This document shows, in pieces, positions 44,680-52,847 of a stretch of 64,000 bases of DNA. The notes below the pieces were generated by a model. That model had not been told where the DNA came from. It ran no database searches and saw only the letters and a list, made by a program, of their open reading frames with translations. The stretch's first letter is position 1. Each line of letters opens with the position of its first letter. This DNA is from Phaeobacter sp. J2-8 (GTDB lineage: Bacteria; Pseudomonadota; Alphaproteobacteria; Rhodobacterales; Rhodobacteraceae): assembly GCF_022867865.1 (NCBI RefSeq), contig NZ_JALIEC010000002.1, forward strand, positions 620,001 through 684,000, in the 5' to 3' direction. The position numbers and the translations under genes were made by a program.

Positions 44680-46191
44680 ATGCTTGACCTGACATATGAC
44701 GCACCGAAGCCCAAGGTTATTGCCGGGGCCAAGCATGACTGGGAACTGGTGATCGGCATGGAGGTCCATGCCCAGATCTCGTCCAACGCCAAGCTGTTCT
44801 CTGGCGCATCAACGCAATTCGGGGCCGAACCAAACGCCAATGTGGCCTTTGTTGACGCGGCGATGCCCGGCATGTTGCCGGTGATCAACGAATATTGCGT
44901 TGAACAGGCGGTGCGCACCGGTTTGGGCCTGAAGGCGGAAATCAACCTGAAGTCGGCCTTTGACCGCAAGAATTACTTCTACCCGGATCTGCCGCAGGGC
45001 TATCAGATCTCGCAGCTGTATGAACCGCTGGTGGGTGAAGGCGAGGTTCTGGTGGAATTGGGCGACGGCATCGCGCGGCTGGTGCGGATCGAACGCATCC
45101 ACATGGAACAGGACGCCGGCAAATCCATCCACGACATGGACCCCAACATGTCCTTTGTCGATCTCAACCGCACCGGTGTGGCGCTGATGGAAATCGTCAG
45201 CCGCCCCGACATTCGTGGCCCCGAAGAGGCCGCGGCCTATGTCGTCAAGCTGCGCCAGATCCTGCAATATCTGGGCACCTGTGACGGCAACATGCAAAAC
45301 GGCAGCATGCGCGCCGATGTCAACGTGTCTGTCTGTCTGCCCGGCCAATACGAGAAATATCAGGCGACGCAGGATTTCAGCCACCTCGGCACCCGCTGCG
45401 AGATCAAGAACATGAACTCGATGCGGTTCATTCAGGCCGCGATCGACTTTGAGGCCAAGCGCCAGATTGCCCTGCTGGAAAGTGGCGGCACCGTGGATCA
45501 GGAAACCCGGCTTTATGATGCGGACAAGGGTGAAACCCGGTCGATGCGGTCCAAGGAAGAGGCGCATGATTACCGCTACTTCCCCGATCCCGATCTGCTG
45601 CCGCTGGAAATCGAACAGGGCTGGGTTGATGACATTGCGGCCACCCTGCCGGAACTGCCGGACGCCAAAAAGGCACGGTTCATCAAGGACTTTGGCCTGT
45701 CCGACTATGACGCCAGCGTGTTGACCGCCGAAACCGTATCCGCGAACTATTTTGAAAAAGTGGCGGATGGCCGCGATGGCAAGATGGCCGCGAACTGGGT
45801 GATCAATGAATTGTTTGGTCGCCTGAAAAAGGATGACCGCGATCTGGCGGATTGCCCGGTCACGCCGGACCAATTGGGCGGTATCATCACCCTGATCCAA
45901 AAGGGTGACATCAGCGGCAAGATCGCCAAGGATCTGTTCGAAATCGTCTATACCGAAGGCGGTGACCCGGCCGAGATCGTCGAAGCCCGTGGCATGAAGC
46001 AGGTGACCGACACCGGAGCAATCGAGGCCGCCGTGGATGAGGTGATCGCCGCCAACCCCGCTCAGGTGGAAAAGGCACGTGCCAATCCGAAGCTGGCAGG
46101 CTGGTTTGTGGGTCAGGTGATGAAAGCCACCGGCGGCAAGGCCAACCCCAAGGCCGTGAACGAAATCGTGGCCGCCAAACTGGCACAGTAA
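44680..46191 (+). CDS. gatB: Aspartyl/glutamyl-tRNA(Asn/Gln) amidotransferase subunit B
   Basis: Part of GatCAB, which converts Glu-tRNA(Gln) to Gln-tRNA(Gln). It begins with the signature [20 protein letters not shown]. The conserved [20 protein letters not shown] and [16 protein letters not shown] are present, with a GatB/YqeY tail ([18 protein letters not shown]). It has 503 residues, with GCAGGAGA as ribosome binding site. GatA and GatC lie elsewhere, as is usual in alphaproteobacteria. Confidence 0.97.
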   Translation: MLDLTYDAPKPKVIAGAKHDWELVIGMEVHAQISSNAKLFSGASTQFGAEPNANVAFVDAAMPGMLPVINEYCVEQAVRTGLGLKAEINLKSAFDRKNYFYPDLPQGYQISQLYEPLVGEGEVLVELGDGIARLVRIERIHMEQDAGKSIHDMDPNMSFVDLNRTGVALMEIVSRPDIRGPEEAAAYVVKLRQILQYLGTCDGNMQNGSMRADVNVSVCLPGQYEKYQATQDFSHLGTRCEIKNMNSMRFIQAAIDFEAKRQIALLESGGTVDQETRLYDADKGETRSMRSKEEAHDYRYFPDPDLLPLEIEQGWVDDIAATLPELPDAKKARFIKDFGLSDYDASVLTAETVSANYFEKVADGRDGKMAANWVINELFGRLKKDDRDLADCPVTPDQLGGIITLIQKGDISGKIAKDLFEIVYTEGGDPAEIVEARGMKQVTDTGAIEAAVDEVIAANPAQVEKARANPKLAGWFVGQVMKATGGKANPKAVNEIVAAKLAQ

Positions 46192-46350
46192 CAGGCGTTT
46201 CATCAAAACGCCCATTCCTTGGACTTTGCGCATTGGTGCAAGGTCCGGGGACCAAATTCCGTGATCGGAATTTGCAAAAATCCCTGAAGATTTTTGTCCA
46301 GCGCTGTGGCGATGTTGCGCTTTAACGGCATTTATGATTTTGGACCCGAC

Positions 46351-46812
46351 ATGACGACATATGAGTACAAGGTGGTGCCGGCCCCTGACCGGGGGCGCAA
46401 GGCACGGGGTGTAAAAGGTGCAGATGGGCGGTTTGCCCATGCGCTGGAAGATGCATTGAACGAACTTGCGGCCGAAGGTTGGGAATATCAGCGCGCCGAG
46501 ACCCTGCCCAGCGAGGAACGTCAGGGCCTCTCGGGCAAGGCCACGGTTTTCCGCAATGTTCTGGTGTTTCGCCGCGCGCGGGACGCCGATCTGGCGGATT
46601 TTGAACCCCGGCTTCTGGACCCACCCCAGGATACGCCACGGCAGGAGCTGCCAAAAGACATCCCCGTTCTGGATGCCGCGCGCATTCTGGCCGAAGAGAA
46701 AACGCCAGAGACCGCAGCGCAGCCGGACACGCCAGAGCCGAGCAGCCCGCCCGCCCCTGATGCCGTGGCCCCCGGCGACGCGACGCGCCCCGAAGGTCCG
46801 GCCAAAGACTGA
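46351..46812 (+). CDS. DUF4177 domain protein
   Basis: A 153-residue protein. MTTYEYKVVPAPDRG starts the short DUF4177 fold, continuing with DALNELAAEGWEYQRAETLP and a final strand VFRNVLVFRR. The C-terminal 70 residues are Pro/Glu/Ala-rich and likely disordered. ATG 46351 is chosen because the fold begins there; upstream residues are unlike it. The function of the family is unknown. Confidence 0.8.
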   Translation: MTTYEYKVVPAPDRGRKARGVKGADGRFAHALEDALNELAAEGWEYQRAETLPSEERQGLSGKATVFRNVLVFRRARDADLADFEPRLLDPPQDTPRQELPKDIPVLDAARILAEEKTPETAAQPDTPEPSSPPAPDAVAPGDATRPEGPAKD

Positions 46813-46818
46813 TCCGGT

Positions 46819-46866
46819 TTTGGCACTGTCTTTGGACCCGGCTTTGGACCTGTCTTTGGTGTTGCG
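46819..46866. repeat. Four 12-base imperfect tandem units
   Basis: TTTGGCACTGTC, TTTGGACCCGGC, TTTGGACCTGTC and TTTGGTGTTGCG run head to tail in the gap between the convergent DUF4177 and bolA genes. It resembles the short-period repeats at 10950 and inside pepN. Confidence 0.6.
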
Positions 46867-46899
46867 CCCCTAAGGGTCAGGACGCTCAAGGATCAGGAT

Positions 46900-47160
46900 C
46901 TAGGGCACATCGAGGTCCAGCGTCAGCGCATGGATCGCGCCGACAAGCTCTGCCCCCAAGGCAGAATGCACCGCGCGATGCCGGGCGATACGCGACTGCC
47001 CCTCAAAGGCGGCACTGCGCAGGCGGACACGAAAATGGCTCTGGCCACCCTCTTGGTATCCGGCGTGCCCACGATGCGCCTCGCTTTCGTCTTCAACACT
47101 CAATTCGACCGGCGCAAAGACCGTATCAAGGCGTTGGCGGATTTCTTCTGAACGTTTCAT
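46900..47160 (-). CDS. bolA: BolA family protein
   Basis: An 86-residue BolA/IbaG-fold protein, which in other bacteria pairs with monothiol glutaredoxins in Fe-S or iron handling. SEEIRQRLDTVFAP, the loop ESEAHRGHAGYQ with the characteristic histidines, SHFRVRLRSAAFEGQSRIARH and HRAVHSALGAEL cover the fold. It is divergent from the J-protein, 75 bases between starts. Confidence 0.93.
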   Translation of the reverse strand: MKRSEEIRQRLDTVFAPVELSVEDESEAHRGHAGYQEGGQSHFRVRLRSAAFEGQSRIARHRAVHSALGAELVGAIHALTLDLDVP

Positions 47161-47235
47161 GAAATTTTTCCGGGCCCCTTCCCTCTGGTCCTCAATGGTC
47201 TAAACTGCCACGTCCGAGTCGAAAAGGTGCGCGCT

Positions 47236-47868
47236 ATGAGTAAATCAGACCCATTCGGATTCGATATGTCCGTATCATCCGCCAAGAAGAAAAATCCACG
47301 TGGTCGGCGTGGTATGTCCGGGGCATCCGAGACCTCGCAGCGGGTCTGCGATCTTGATGGCTGCGAAGAGCGCGGGCTCTATCGTGCGCCCAAGGCGCCC
47401 GATGTGCTGGATGATTATTTCTGGTTCTGCAAGGAACACATTCGCGAATATAACGCGCGGTGGAGCTTCTTTGAGGGCAAGACAGAAGCCGAGATGAATG
47501 CGCAGGAAACATCCGACAAGGTGTGGGAGCGCAAGACCAAGGATTTCCGCGACCCCGAGGCCAAGGCCTGGGCGCGGCTGGGCATTGAAGACCCGCATCA
47601 GGTTCTGGGTGAAAATGCCACCCGCAATCCCGGACGCAACCCCAGCACCCCAAGCCGACGTTTGCCGCCCACCGAACGGCGTGCGATCGAAATTCTTGAG
47701 GCCCGTGAAAGCTGGACCAAGGTTCAGATCCGCAAATCCTACAAGGCGCTGATCAAGGTGCTGCACCCCGACATGAACGGCGGGGACCGATCGCAGGAAG
47801 AACAGCTGAACGAAGTGATGTGGGCCTGGGAACAGGTCAAGGACAGCCGGAACTTCGCTGACAAGTAA
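47236..47868 (+). CDS. J-domain (DnaJ-like) molecular chaperone, Rhodobacterales/cob-linked type
   Basis: A 210-residue protein with the J domain at the C-terminus (about 150-210): KVQIRKSYKALIKVLHPDMNGG carries the HPD that stimulates DnaK. The N-terminal part has a possible metal-binding knuckle, CDLDGCEERG followed by FWFCKEHIREYN. Proteins of this build often lie directly upstream of cobS in this bacterial family; here 2.8 kb separates them. ATG 47236 (MSKSDPFGFD) is used. Confidence 0.87.
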   Translation: MSKSDPFGFDMSVSSAKKKNPRGRRGMSGASETSQRVCDLDGCEERGLYRAPKAPDVLDDYFWFCKEHIREYNARWSFFEGKTEAEMNAQETSDKVWERKTKDFRDPEAKAWARLGIEDPHQVLGENATRNPGRNPSTPSRRLPPTERRAIEILEARESWTKVQIRKSYKALIKVLHPDMNGGDRSQEEQLNEVMWAWEQVKDSRNFADK

Positions 47869-47889
47869 TCTGCGCCGATCCAGGTGAAT

Positions 47890-47947
47890 GGGGGCTCTGC
47901 CCCCGTCGCCAAGGCGACCCCCCCGGGATATTTTTGAACAGAAGAAG
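47890..47947 (+). repeat. Dispersed structured intergenic repeat, copy C
   Basis: It begins 22 bases after the J-protein stop in the same orientation. Parts: GGGGGC-TCT-GCCCCC, variable stem GTCGCC-AA-GGCGAC, then CCCGGGATATTTTTGAAC and AGAAGAAG. It may also serve as terminator between the convergent J-protein and msrB genes. Confidence 0.85.
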
Positions 47948-47971
47948 CCTTGGGGTGATCCGCCCCCGGGG

Positions 47972-48457
47972 CTAGGCTGCGCGGAATTTCAGGGAGACGC
48001 CATTCAGGCAATGGCGCATGCCGGTTGGTTTCGGGCCATCGTCAAAGATATGCCCCAGATGCGATCCGCAGCGGCGGCAATGGCATTCCGTGCGGGTGGC
48101 AAACAGCGACCGGTCTTCTTTTGTGCCAATTGCATCGGGCAGAGATTGCCAGAAGCTGGGCCAGCCGGTGCCGCTGTCGAATTTGTGGGCTGAGGCATAG
48201 ATTTCCAGGTCGCAGCCACGGCACAGGTAGGTGCCTTTGGTTTTCCGGTCATGCAACGGCGAGGAAAAGGCGCGTTCGGTGTCTTCCTGTCGCATCACGG
48301 CATATTGCGCATCGCTGAGCATTGCGCGCCATTCCGCATCGGTGCGGGTGATTTCGAAGCTGCCTGTCGCGGCTTGCAAGGCAAGGGGCGATCCGCCGAC
48401 AGCCAATGTGGCGGTCGCGGCGGAGGCGGTCAGAAATCGGCGTCTTGAGAATGTCAT
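47972..48457 (-). CDS. msrB: Peptide-methionine (R)-S-oxide reductase, Tat-exported
   Basis: Repairs methionine-R-sulfoxide in proteins. TFSRRRFLTASAATATLAVG is a twin-arginine signal, so this copy should work in the periplasm. The zinc knuckles are LCRGCDLEIY and HCRRCGSHLGHIF. GWPSFWQSLP is conserved, and the catalytic Cys is in RHCLNGVSLKF. It has 161 residues from ATG 48457. It is last in the minus-strand block with fasciclin, anti-sigma and ECF sigma genes. Confidence 0.92.
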   Translation of the reverse strand: MTFSRRRFLTASAATATLAVGGSPLALQAATGSFEITRTDAEWRAMLSDAQYAVMRQEDTERAFSSPLHDRKTKGTYLCRGCDLEIYASAHKFDSGTGWPSFWQSLPDAIGTKEDRSLFATRTECHCRRCGSHLGHIFDDGPKPTGMRHCLNGVSLKFRAA

Positions 48458-48610
48458 GTCGGGCTCCTCTGACAGATTGTGGCGATGTTTGGCTTGGGTG
48501 GGCCAGTATTCATGTCCCGCCCCGGCACAGATGCGCCGAGGCGGGCATTGAATCGCGTTATCCGGGTGTGTGTGCGCGGCGCGATCCAATGTTTCGGCAA
48601 CCAGCGTGGT

Positions 48611-49180
48611 TTACATCGCAGGCAGCAGAACCGTGTCGATCACATGGATTACGCCATTGGATTGTTTGACGTCGGCGATTGTCACCTTGGCCATACGGCC
48701 GCGTTCGTCTTCGAGCGTGATTTCATCACCGGAATAGGTCGCCTGCAACGTGCAGCCGCCCACCGTTGGCACCGGATGTTTGCCGTTGTCGTCGTCGATC
48801 ATACCTTTGATCGCCATCGACATCGCATCCGCCGACACCACATGGCAGGTCAGGATCTTGGTCAGCTGATCCTTGTTTTCCGGCTTCAGCAGGGTTTCCA
48901 CGGTCCCGCCTGCCAATTTGTCGAATGCGGCATTGGTCGGGGCAAAGACCGTGAACGGGCCTTCGCCCATCAATGTGTCGACCAGACCGGCCGCCTTGAC
49001 TGCGGCGACAAGCGTGGTGTGATCCGCAGAGTTCACCGCGTTTTCGACGATGTTCTTGTCCGCGAACATGGCCGCGCCGCCCACCATTGGATTGCCGGTT
49101 TCCGCATGGCTTTCGGCGAAAGCAAAGGTGGTGGTCACAGCAAGGGCCACGGCGGTCAGAGTGGTTTTGGCGAAAGTCAT
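48611..49180 (-). CDS. Secreted fasciclin-domain protein
   Basis: A 189-residue exported protein: signal peptide MTFAKTTLTAVALAVTTTFA, then one FAS1 domain (residues 50-185) with GEGPFTVFAPTNAAFDKL and the end NGVIHVIDTVLLPAM. FAS1 proteins act in adhesion or surface sensing. Genes for a fasciclin, an anti-sigma and an ECF sigma factor often stand together; the sigma factor is likely to transcribe this gene. GTTACCATG with AGGAG upstream sets the start. Confidence 0.9.
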   Translation of the reverse strand: MTFAKTTLTAVALAVTTTFAFAESHAETGNPMVGGAAMFADKNIVENAVNSADHTTLVAAVKAAGLVDTLMGEGPFTVFAPTNAAFDKLAGGTVETLLKPENKDQLTKILTCHVVSADAMSMAIKGMIDDDNGKHPVPTVGGCTLQATYSGDEITLEDERGRMAKVTIADVKQSNGVIHVIDTVLLPAM

Positions 49181-49240
49181 GGTAACTCCTGTCAGTCTTG
49201 CGAGGCCGTTGTGGCCACGCTCAGGAGTAGAGACGCAGGC

Positions 49241-49265
49241 GGTGGCGCAAAAGTTTCGCGCCACC
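49241..49265 (-). terminator. Hairpin between anti-sigma and fasciclin genes
   Basis: GGTGGCGC-N9-GCGCCACC is a perfect 8-base stem 14 bases after the anti-sigma stop. It may end or attenuate the sigma operon, leaving the fasciclin gene to its own ECF promoter. Confidence 0.45.
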
Positions 49266-49278
49266 GATCACAAAGACA

Positions 49279-49971
49279 TCACGTCGCCGTGATGACCCCG
49301 GTGGCCAGCACCGCGCCAGTGGGCAGGCCAGTGGGTGAGCCGCCGGCGGGCTCGTCCGAAATCGCCAGAACAGCGCCATCCAGCGCGCCCCGCAGCGGAT
49401 CAGGCACCGCAAGGGCCACAACAACGCCGGGGCTGAGCAGACCCAGCGACACCGGTGCATTGTCGCCCTGGATCAACCAAAGCTCGCGCGCGCGGCCATC
49501 CTCCGGGAAGGCTCCGATCAATTCCGCCGTCAATGCGCCGCTGTCTGCATCAAGCTCGATCCGGGCCACATTTTCAGCGGCCTCTGTGGTCAGCGCAGCC
49601 GTATAGGGCGCGCTGTCCGGTTCCAGCCAGCCAAATTGCACCACGGCCAGCGCCAGGCCAGCGGCCAAAGCGCCGCCCAAAACCGCCTGCCCCAGTCCAA
49701 GCCCCGCCCCAAGACGTCGCCACAGCGGTTTGCGCGCACCGAACAATCGGGTTTCAACCGAGGTCCAGATCCCGTCCGGCGCAGGCACCGGGTCGAGATC
49801 GGCGGCCAGCTCGGCAAAATGCTCTGTCCAGGTGTCGCAGAGATCGCGCAATGCCGGTTCCCGCACCATCCGCCGGGCCACGTCGCGCGCGGCATCCTCG
49901 GACAACAGGCCAAGCACGTATTCCGCTGCAAGAACGGAATCGTTATCGGGTATGTCGGTTGCGTCACTCAT
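49279..49971 (-). CDS. Anti-sigma factor (RskA/ChrR-like, membrane-anchored)
   Basis: A 230-residue protein. Residues 10-75 form an anti-sigma helical domain (SVLAAEYVLGLLSEDAARDVA). One transmembrane segment lies near residues 90-113 (GLGQAVLGGALAAGLALAVV). The periplasmic part resembles the RskA C-terminal domain (ARELWLIQGDNAPVSLGLLS). ATG 49971 shares a base with the sigma stop (TAATG). It should hold the ECF factor at the membrane until an envelope signal arrives. Confidence 0.9.
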   Translation of the reverse strand: MSDATDIPDNDSVLAAEYVLGLLSEDAARDVARRMVREPALRDLCDTWTEHFAELAADLDPVPAPDGIWTSVETRLFGARKPLWRRLGAGLGLGQAVLGGALAAGLALAVVQFGWLEPDSAPYTAALTTEAAENVARIELDADSGALTAELIGAFPEDGRARELWLIQGDNAPVSLGLLSPGVVVALAVPDPLRGALDGAVLAISDEPAGGSPTGLPTGAVLATGVITAT

Positions 49972-50519
49972 TAACTCAGACAAGCCTTCAAAGATTGCAG
50001 ACTGCGGCGCAGCCAGGTTCGCATGGTATTCAGCGGCACCGCAAACTGCGCTGCCAATTCAGCATAGCTGGCCCCTTCAAGATAGGCCAACCGGACCGCC
50101 GCGGATTTTTCGGCGGCCAGTTCGTCAAGGCAGGCTTCGATCCGGGCGCGCTCGCCCTTTTGGGCAAGCTGCTCGGCCGGGCCGGGGTCGGGCGATTCCA
50201 GACGGTCGATCAGGCTTTCGTCGCCATCGGCCCGCCCTTCTCCGGCGCGATTGCGCCGCAACACGTCAATGGCATGGTTGCGCGCCACGGTGATCAGCCA
50301 GGTCATCGGCCGCACGCGACCGGGTTGATAGGCCTCGGCGCGCTGCCAGATCTTGACATAGACCTCCTGCAACGCGTCCTCTGCCTGTGCCCTGTCCCGT
50401 AAGATACGCAGGCAGAGTCCAAAAAGTTTCGCGGATGTTGCAGAATAAAGTGCGGAAAATGCTTTGCGGTCGGCCATGGAGACCCGCGCCAACAAATCAT
50501 CAAGGTCCTGCGTCGTCAC
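49971..50519 (-). CDS. ECF-type RNA polymerase sigma factor
   Basis: A 182-residue group IV sigma factor. Region 2 is AFSALYSATSAKLFGLCLRI with DALQEVYVKIWQ, then MTWLITVARNHAIDVLRRN. Region 4 includes LDELAAEKSAAVRLAYLEGASYAELA with a helix-turn-helix ending TMRTWLRRSLQSL. GTG at 50519 is used as start (VTTQDLDDLL); the frame upstream is not sigma-like. It is coupled to its anti-sigma and transcribed away from cobS. Confidence 0.92.
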   Translation of the reverse strand: MTTQDLDDLLARVSMADRKAFSALYSATSAKLFGLCLRILRDRAQAEDALQEVYVKIWQRAEAYQPGRVRPMTWLITVARNHAIDVLRRNRAGEGRADGDESLIDRLESPDPGPAEQLAQKGERARIEACLDELAAEKSAAVRLAYLEGASYAELAAQFAVPLNTMRTWLRRSLQSLKACLS

Positions 50520-50689
50520 GGTGATGCCCCCGGTGTCTGATTGAGCCTGACGATAGAGCGCGATGCGGTGGTGGCAAGGCCCGTTTCGAAACCAACCCGG
50601 CAATTCTGGTCCCCGCTCTTGCCACTGCTGCGAATATGGTGCACGAACCGTGACGCAAAACACGAGTTGAGACCGAAAAGGACGCGGCC

Positions 50690-51676
50690 ATGGCGGACGG
50701 CACGATGGACCCAAATATGAGACCCTCTGAAGAGATCTCGGTGCGCGATGTGTTCGGCATCGACACTGACATGATGGTCAAGGGCTTTGCCGAGCGCAGC
50801 GATCGCGTGCCGGATGTGGACCAGACCTACAAGTTTGATCCCGATACCACATTGGCGATCCTGGCCGGGTTTTCCCACAATCGCCGGGTGATGATCCAAG
50901 GCTATCACGGGACGGGCAAATCGACCCACATCGAACAGGTCGCCGCACGGCTGAACTGGCCTGCGGTGCGCGTCAACCTCGACAGTCACATTTCCCGGAT
51001 CGACCTGATCGGCAAGGATGCGATCAAGTTGAAGGACGGCGTGCAGGTCACCGAGTTTCAGGAAGGTATCCTGCCCTGGGCGCTGCGCAACCCGACCGCG
51101 ATTGTGTTCGACGAATATGATGCCGGCCGCGCCGATGTGATGTTCGTGATCCAGCGCGTGCTGGAGGTTGACGGCAAGCTGACGCTGCTCGACCAGAACC
51201 AGGTGATCAACCCGCACCCCTATTTCCGTATCTTTGCCACGTCCAACACCGTGGGTCTCGGCGATACCACCGGGCTGTATCACGGGACGCAACAGATCAA
51301 CCAAGGCCAGATGGACCGCTGGTCGCTGGTGGCGACGCTGAACTATCTGTCGATTGATGCGGAATGCGCGATCATTCTGGCGAAATGCCCGCATTACAAC
51401 ACCGAAAAAGGCCGCAAGACCGTCAAACAGATGGTCACTGTAGCGGACCTTTCGCGTACCGCCTTCATGAACGGGGATCTGTCGACGGTGATGTCGCCAC
51501 GGACCGTGATTGCCTGGGCGCAAAACGCCGAGATCTTCCGCAATGTCGGCTATGCCTTCCGGGTGTCGTTCCTCAACAAATGTGACGAGCTGGAACGCCA
51601 GACCGTGGCGGAATTCTATCAGCGCTGCTTTGACGAGGAACTGCCAGAGAGCGCCGCGAGCCTCGCATTGGGCTGA
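50690..51676 (+). CDS. cobS: Cobaltochelatase subunit CobS (AAA+)
   Basis: ATPase part of CobNST, which inserts cobalt into hydrogenobyrinic acid diamide in aerobic vitamin B12 synthesis. Walker A is [14 protein letters not shown] and Walker B is [33 protein letters not shown] and [14 protein letters not shown] are typical of CobS. It has 328 residues. It precedes cobT, but 1.17 kb with two small genes lies between them. No cobalamin riboswitch is visible upstream. Confidence 0.96.
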   Translation: MADGTMDPNMRPSEEISVRDVFGIDTDMMVKGFAERSDRVPDVDQTYKFDPDTTLAILAGFSHNRRVMIQGYHGTGKSTHIEQVAARLNWPAVRVNLDSHISRIDLIGKDAIKLKDGVQVTEFQEGILPWALRNPTAIVFDEYDAGRADVMFVIQRVLEVDGKLTLLDQNQVINPHPYFRIFATSNTVGLGDTTGLYHGTQQINQGQMDRWSLVATLNYLSIDAECAIILAKCPHYNTEKGRKTVKQMVTVADLSRTAFMNGDLSTVMSPRTVIAWAQNAEIFRNVGYAFRVSFLNKCDELERQTVAEFYQRCFDEELPESAASLALG

Positions 51677-51815
51677 CCGCTCTTTGGGCCCTTGCGGGCC
51701 CGCATCGCGAAGACAGCCCGCAAGGGACTGAATGAGCAGCGCCCAATGGGCGCTGTTTCTGCATGTGCAGCCGTGCTGAAACCACAACAACGGCAAAAGT
51801 TTTCATAACGCCCAA

Positions 51816-51844
51816 TTCTTGACGCATTAATCTTGTGATATGCT
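51816..51844 (+). promoter_or_regulatory. Promoter candidate of the first small secreted gene (leaderless)
   Basis: TATGCT lies 6 bases before the ATG, and TTCTTG lies 17 bases further upstream. There is no ribosome binding site, so the transcript may start at the start codon. Confidence 0.4.
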
Positions 51845-51850
51845 TCAATT

Positions 51851-52240
51851 ATGAGCGGTGTGAAAACTTTAATGAGTTTCGTTGCGCTGGTGGTGACCTC
51901 AACCTCTCTGCCAGCGCAGCCGACAACGGCGCCAGGTCCGGCCCATCTGTTTGCGACCTGTACTGGGCGGTTGTCGGCCTGGATGGAACATCAATGGATG
52001 TTTGATGGGCCAGGATCAGAGCACACAGCACGCCAACGGGAGCAGATGATGGGGCTGCTTGGCGCGGTCACCCCGCCCGGCAAAGGGCGCGAAATCCTGC
52101 ATCTCAGGATAGATGCCAAAATGGCCCTCGCCAGTCTGCTGACCCGCGCCACATTTTCCGACGATACCCGCGAAGCCCGACGGGCCAGTAAAATGGTTCA
52201 GATCAGGCTTTCGGAATGCACCGGCTTGTTGCTGAGTTGA
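51851..52240 (+). CDS. Small secreted protein of unknown function (paralogue 1)
   Basis: 129 residues with signal peptide MSGVKTLMSFVALVVTSTSL. The mature part has two Cys (FATCTGRLSAWMEHQWM near its start and LSECTGLLL at its end) that could form a disulfide joining the ends of a helical bundle. It aligns by eye with the next gene in these positions. There is no Shine-Dalgarno sequence. No family is recognised. Confidence 0.7.
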   Translation: MSGVKTLMSFVALVVTSTSLPAQPTTAPGPAHLFATCTGRLSAWMEHQWMFDGPGSEHTARQREQMMGLLGAVTPPGKGREILHLRIDAKMALASLLTRATFSDDTREARRASKMVQIRLSECTGLLLS

Positions 52241-52306
52241 TGTGCTGAAATTCCGGGCACCGCCGCCCTATGCGGCCTTCCCCAACCACTTCGTATATAC
52301 TTTGTA

Positions 52307-52336
52307 TTGACCTGAACTATACCCGTGTCGTAAATT
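52307..52336 (+). promoter_or_regulatory. Promoter candidate of the second small secreted gene (leaderless)
   Basis: TTGACC, an 18-base spacer and TAAATT end 6 bases before the ATG. No ribosome binding site is present. The arrangement repeats that of the previous gene. Confidence 0.5.
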
Positions 52337-52342
52337 CGTTAC

Positions 52343-52744
52343 ATGGTACGGAAGCTTCGCCCTCTTGCGGCGGCGGCTCTTCTGAATGCGTTGACCCTGT
52401 CCGCCGCCTTTGCATCTCCGCCCCCTGCGGGCGACAGAGCAGAGGCGTTTGCGGTCTGCGCCGGCAGGCTCTGGGCGCTGTCGGTGCAACAGGCGGCGGT
52501 GGGCGATCCCGCGCATGAAACCACCCGGCGCATGCGGTCCGATTTCGATATGCTGTTGGATGCGGTGATTGGTGACGCGGAAAACAACCGACAGGCACAG
52601 CGATGGCGCACCGATGGTTGGGTGCAAATGGCCCATCTTCTGGCGCGGCACCAATATGGCGACACCGCGCGGCGGCGTGACATGGCAGCGGCGCGCATGG
52701 CGTCCCGCATCAACACCTGCCGTCGCATGATCCTTGGCGGGTAG
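52343..52744 (+). CDS. Small secreted protein of unknown function (paralogue 2)
   Basis: 133 residues with signal peptide MVRKLRPLAAAALLNALTLS and probable cleavage near AFA-S. FAVCAGRLWALSVQQ, RMRSDFDMLLDAV and ARMASRINTCRRMIL match FATCTGRLSAWMEHQ, RQREQMMGLLGAV and KMVQIRLSECTGLLL of the previous gene, so the two probably arose by duplication. Both genes lie between cobS and cobT. Confidence 0.72.
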   Translation: MVRKLRPLAAAALLNALTLSAAFASPPPAGDRAEAFAVCAGRLWALSVQQAAVGDPAHETTRRMRSDFDMLLDAVIGDAENNRQAQRWRTDGWVQMAHLLARHQYGDTARRRDMAAARMASRINTCRRMILGG

Positions 52745-52847
52745 CTGAGCGCAGAAATTGCAGTCAGGAAAACGCATCCGCTCTCTGGCCATTGCCCGCC
52801 TGCATCACTAGGGTGACGCCGTTGAAAACCACTTCCGCAGGCATTCC

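Noticed and set aside
44809-46440. 543-codon minus-strand frame opposite gatB
   Set aside because: Shadow of gatB.
50520-50689. Cobalamin riboswitch upstream of cobS
   Set aside because: No B12-box-like sequence or long structured leader could be seen in this gap.
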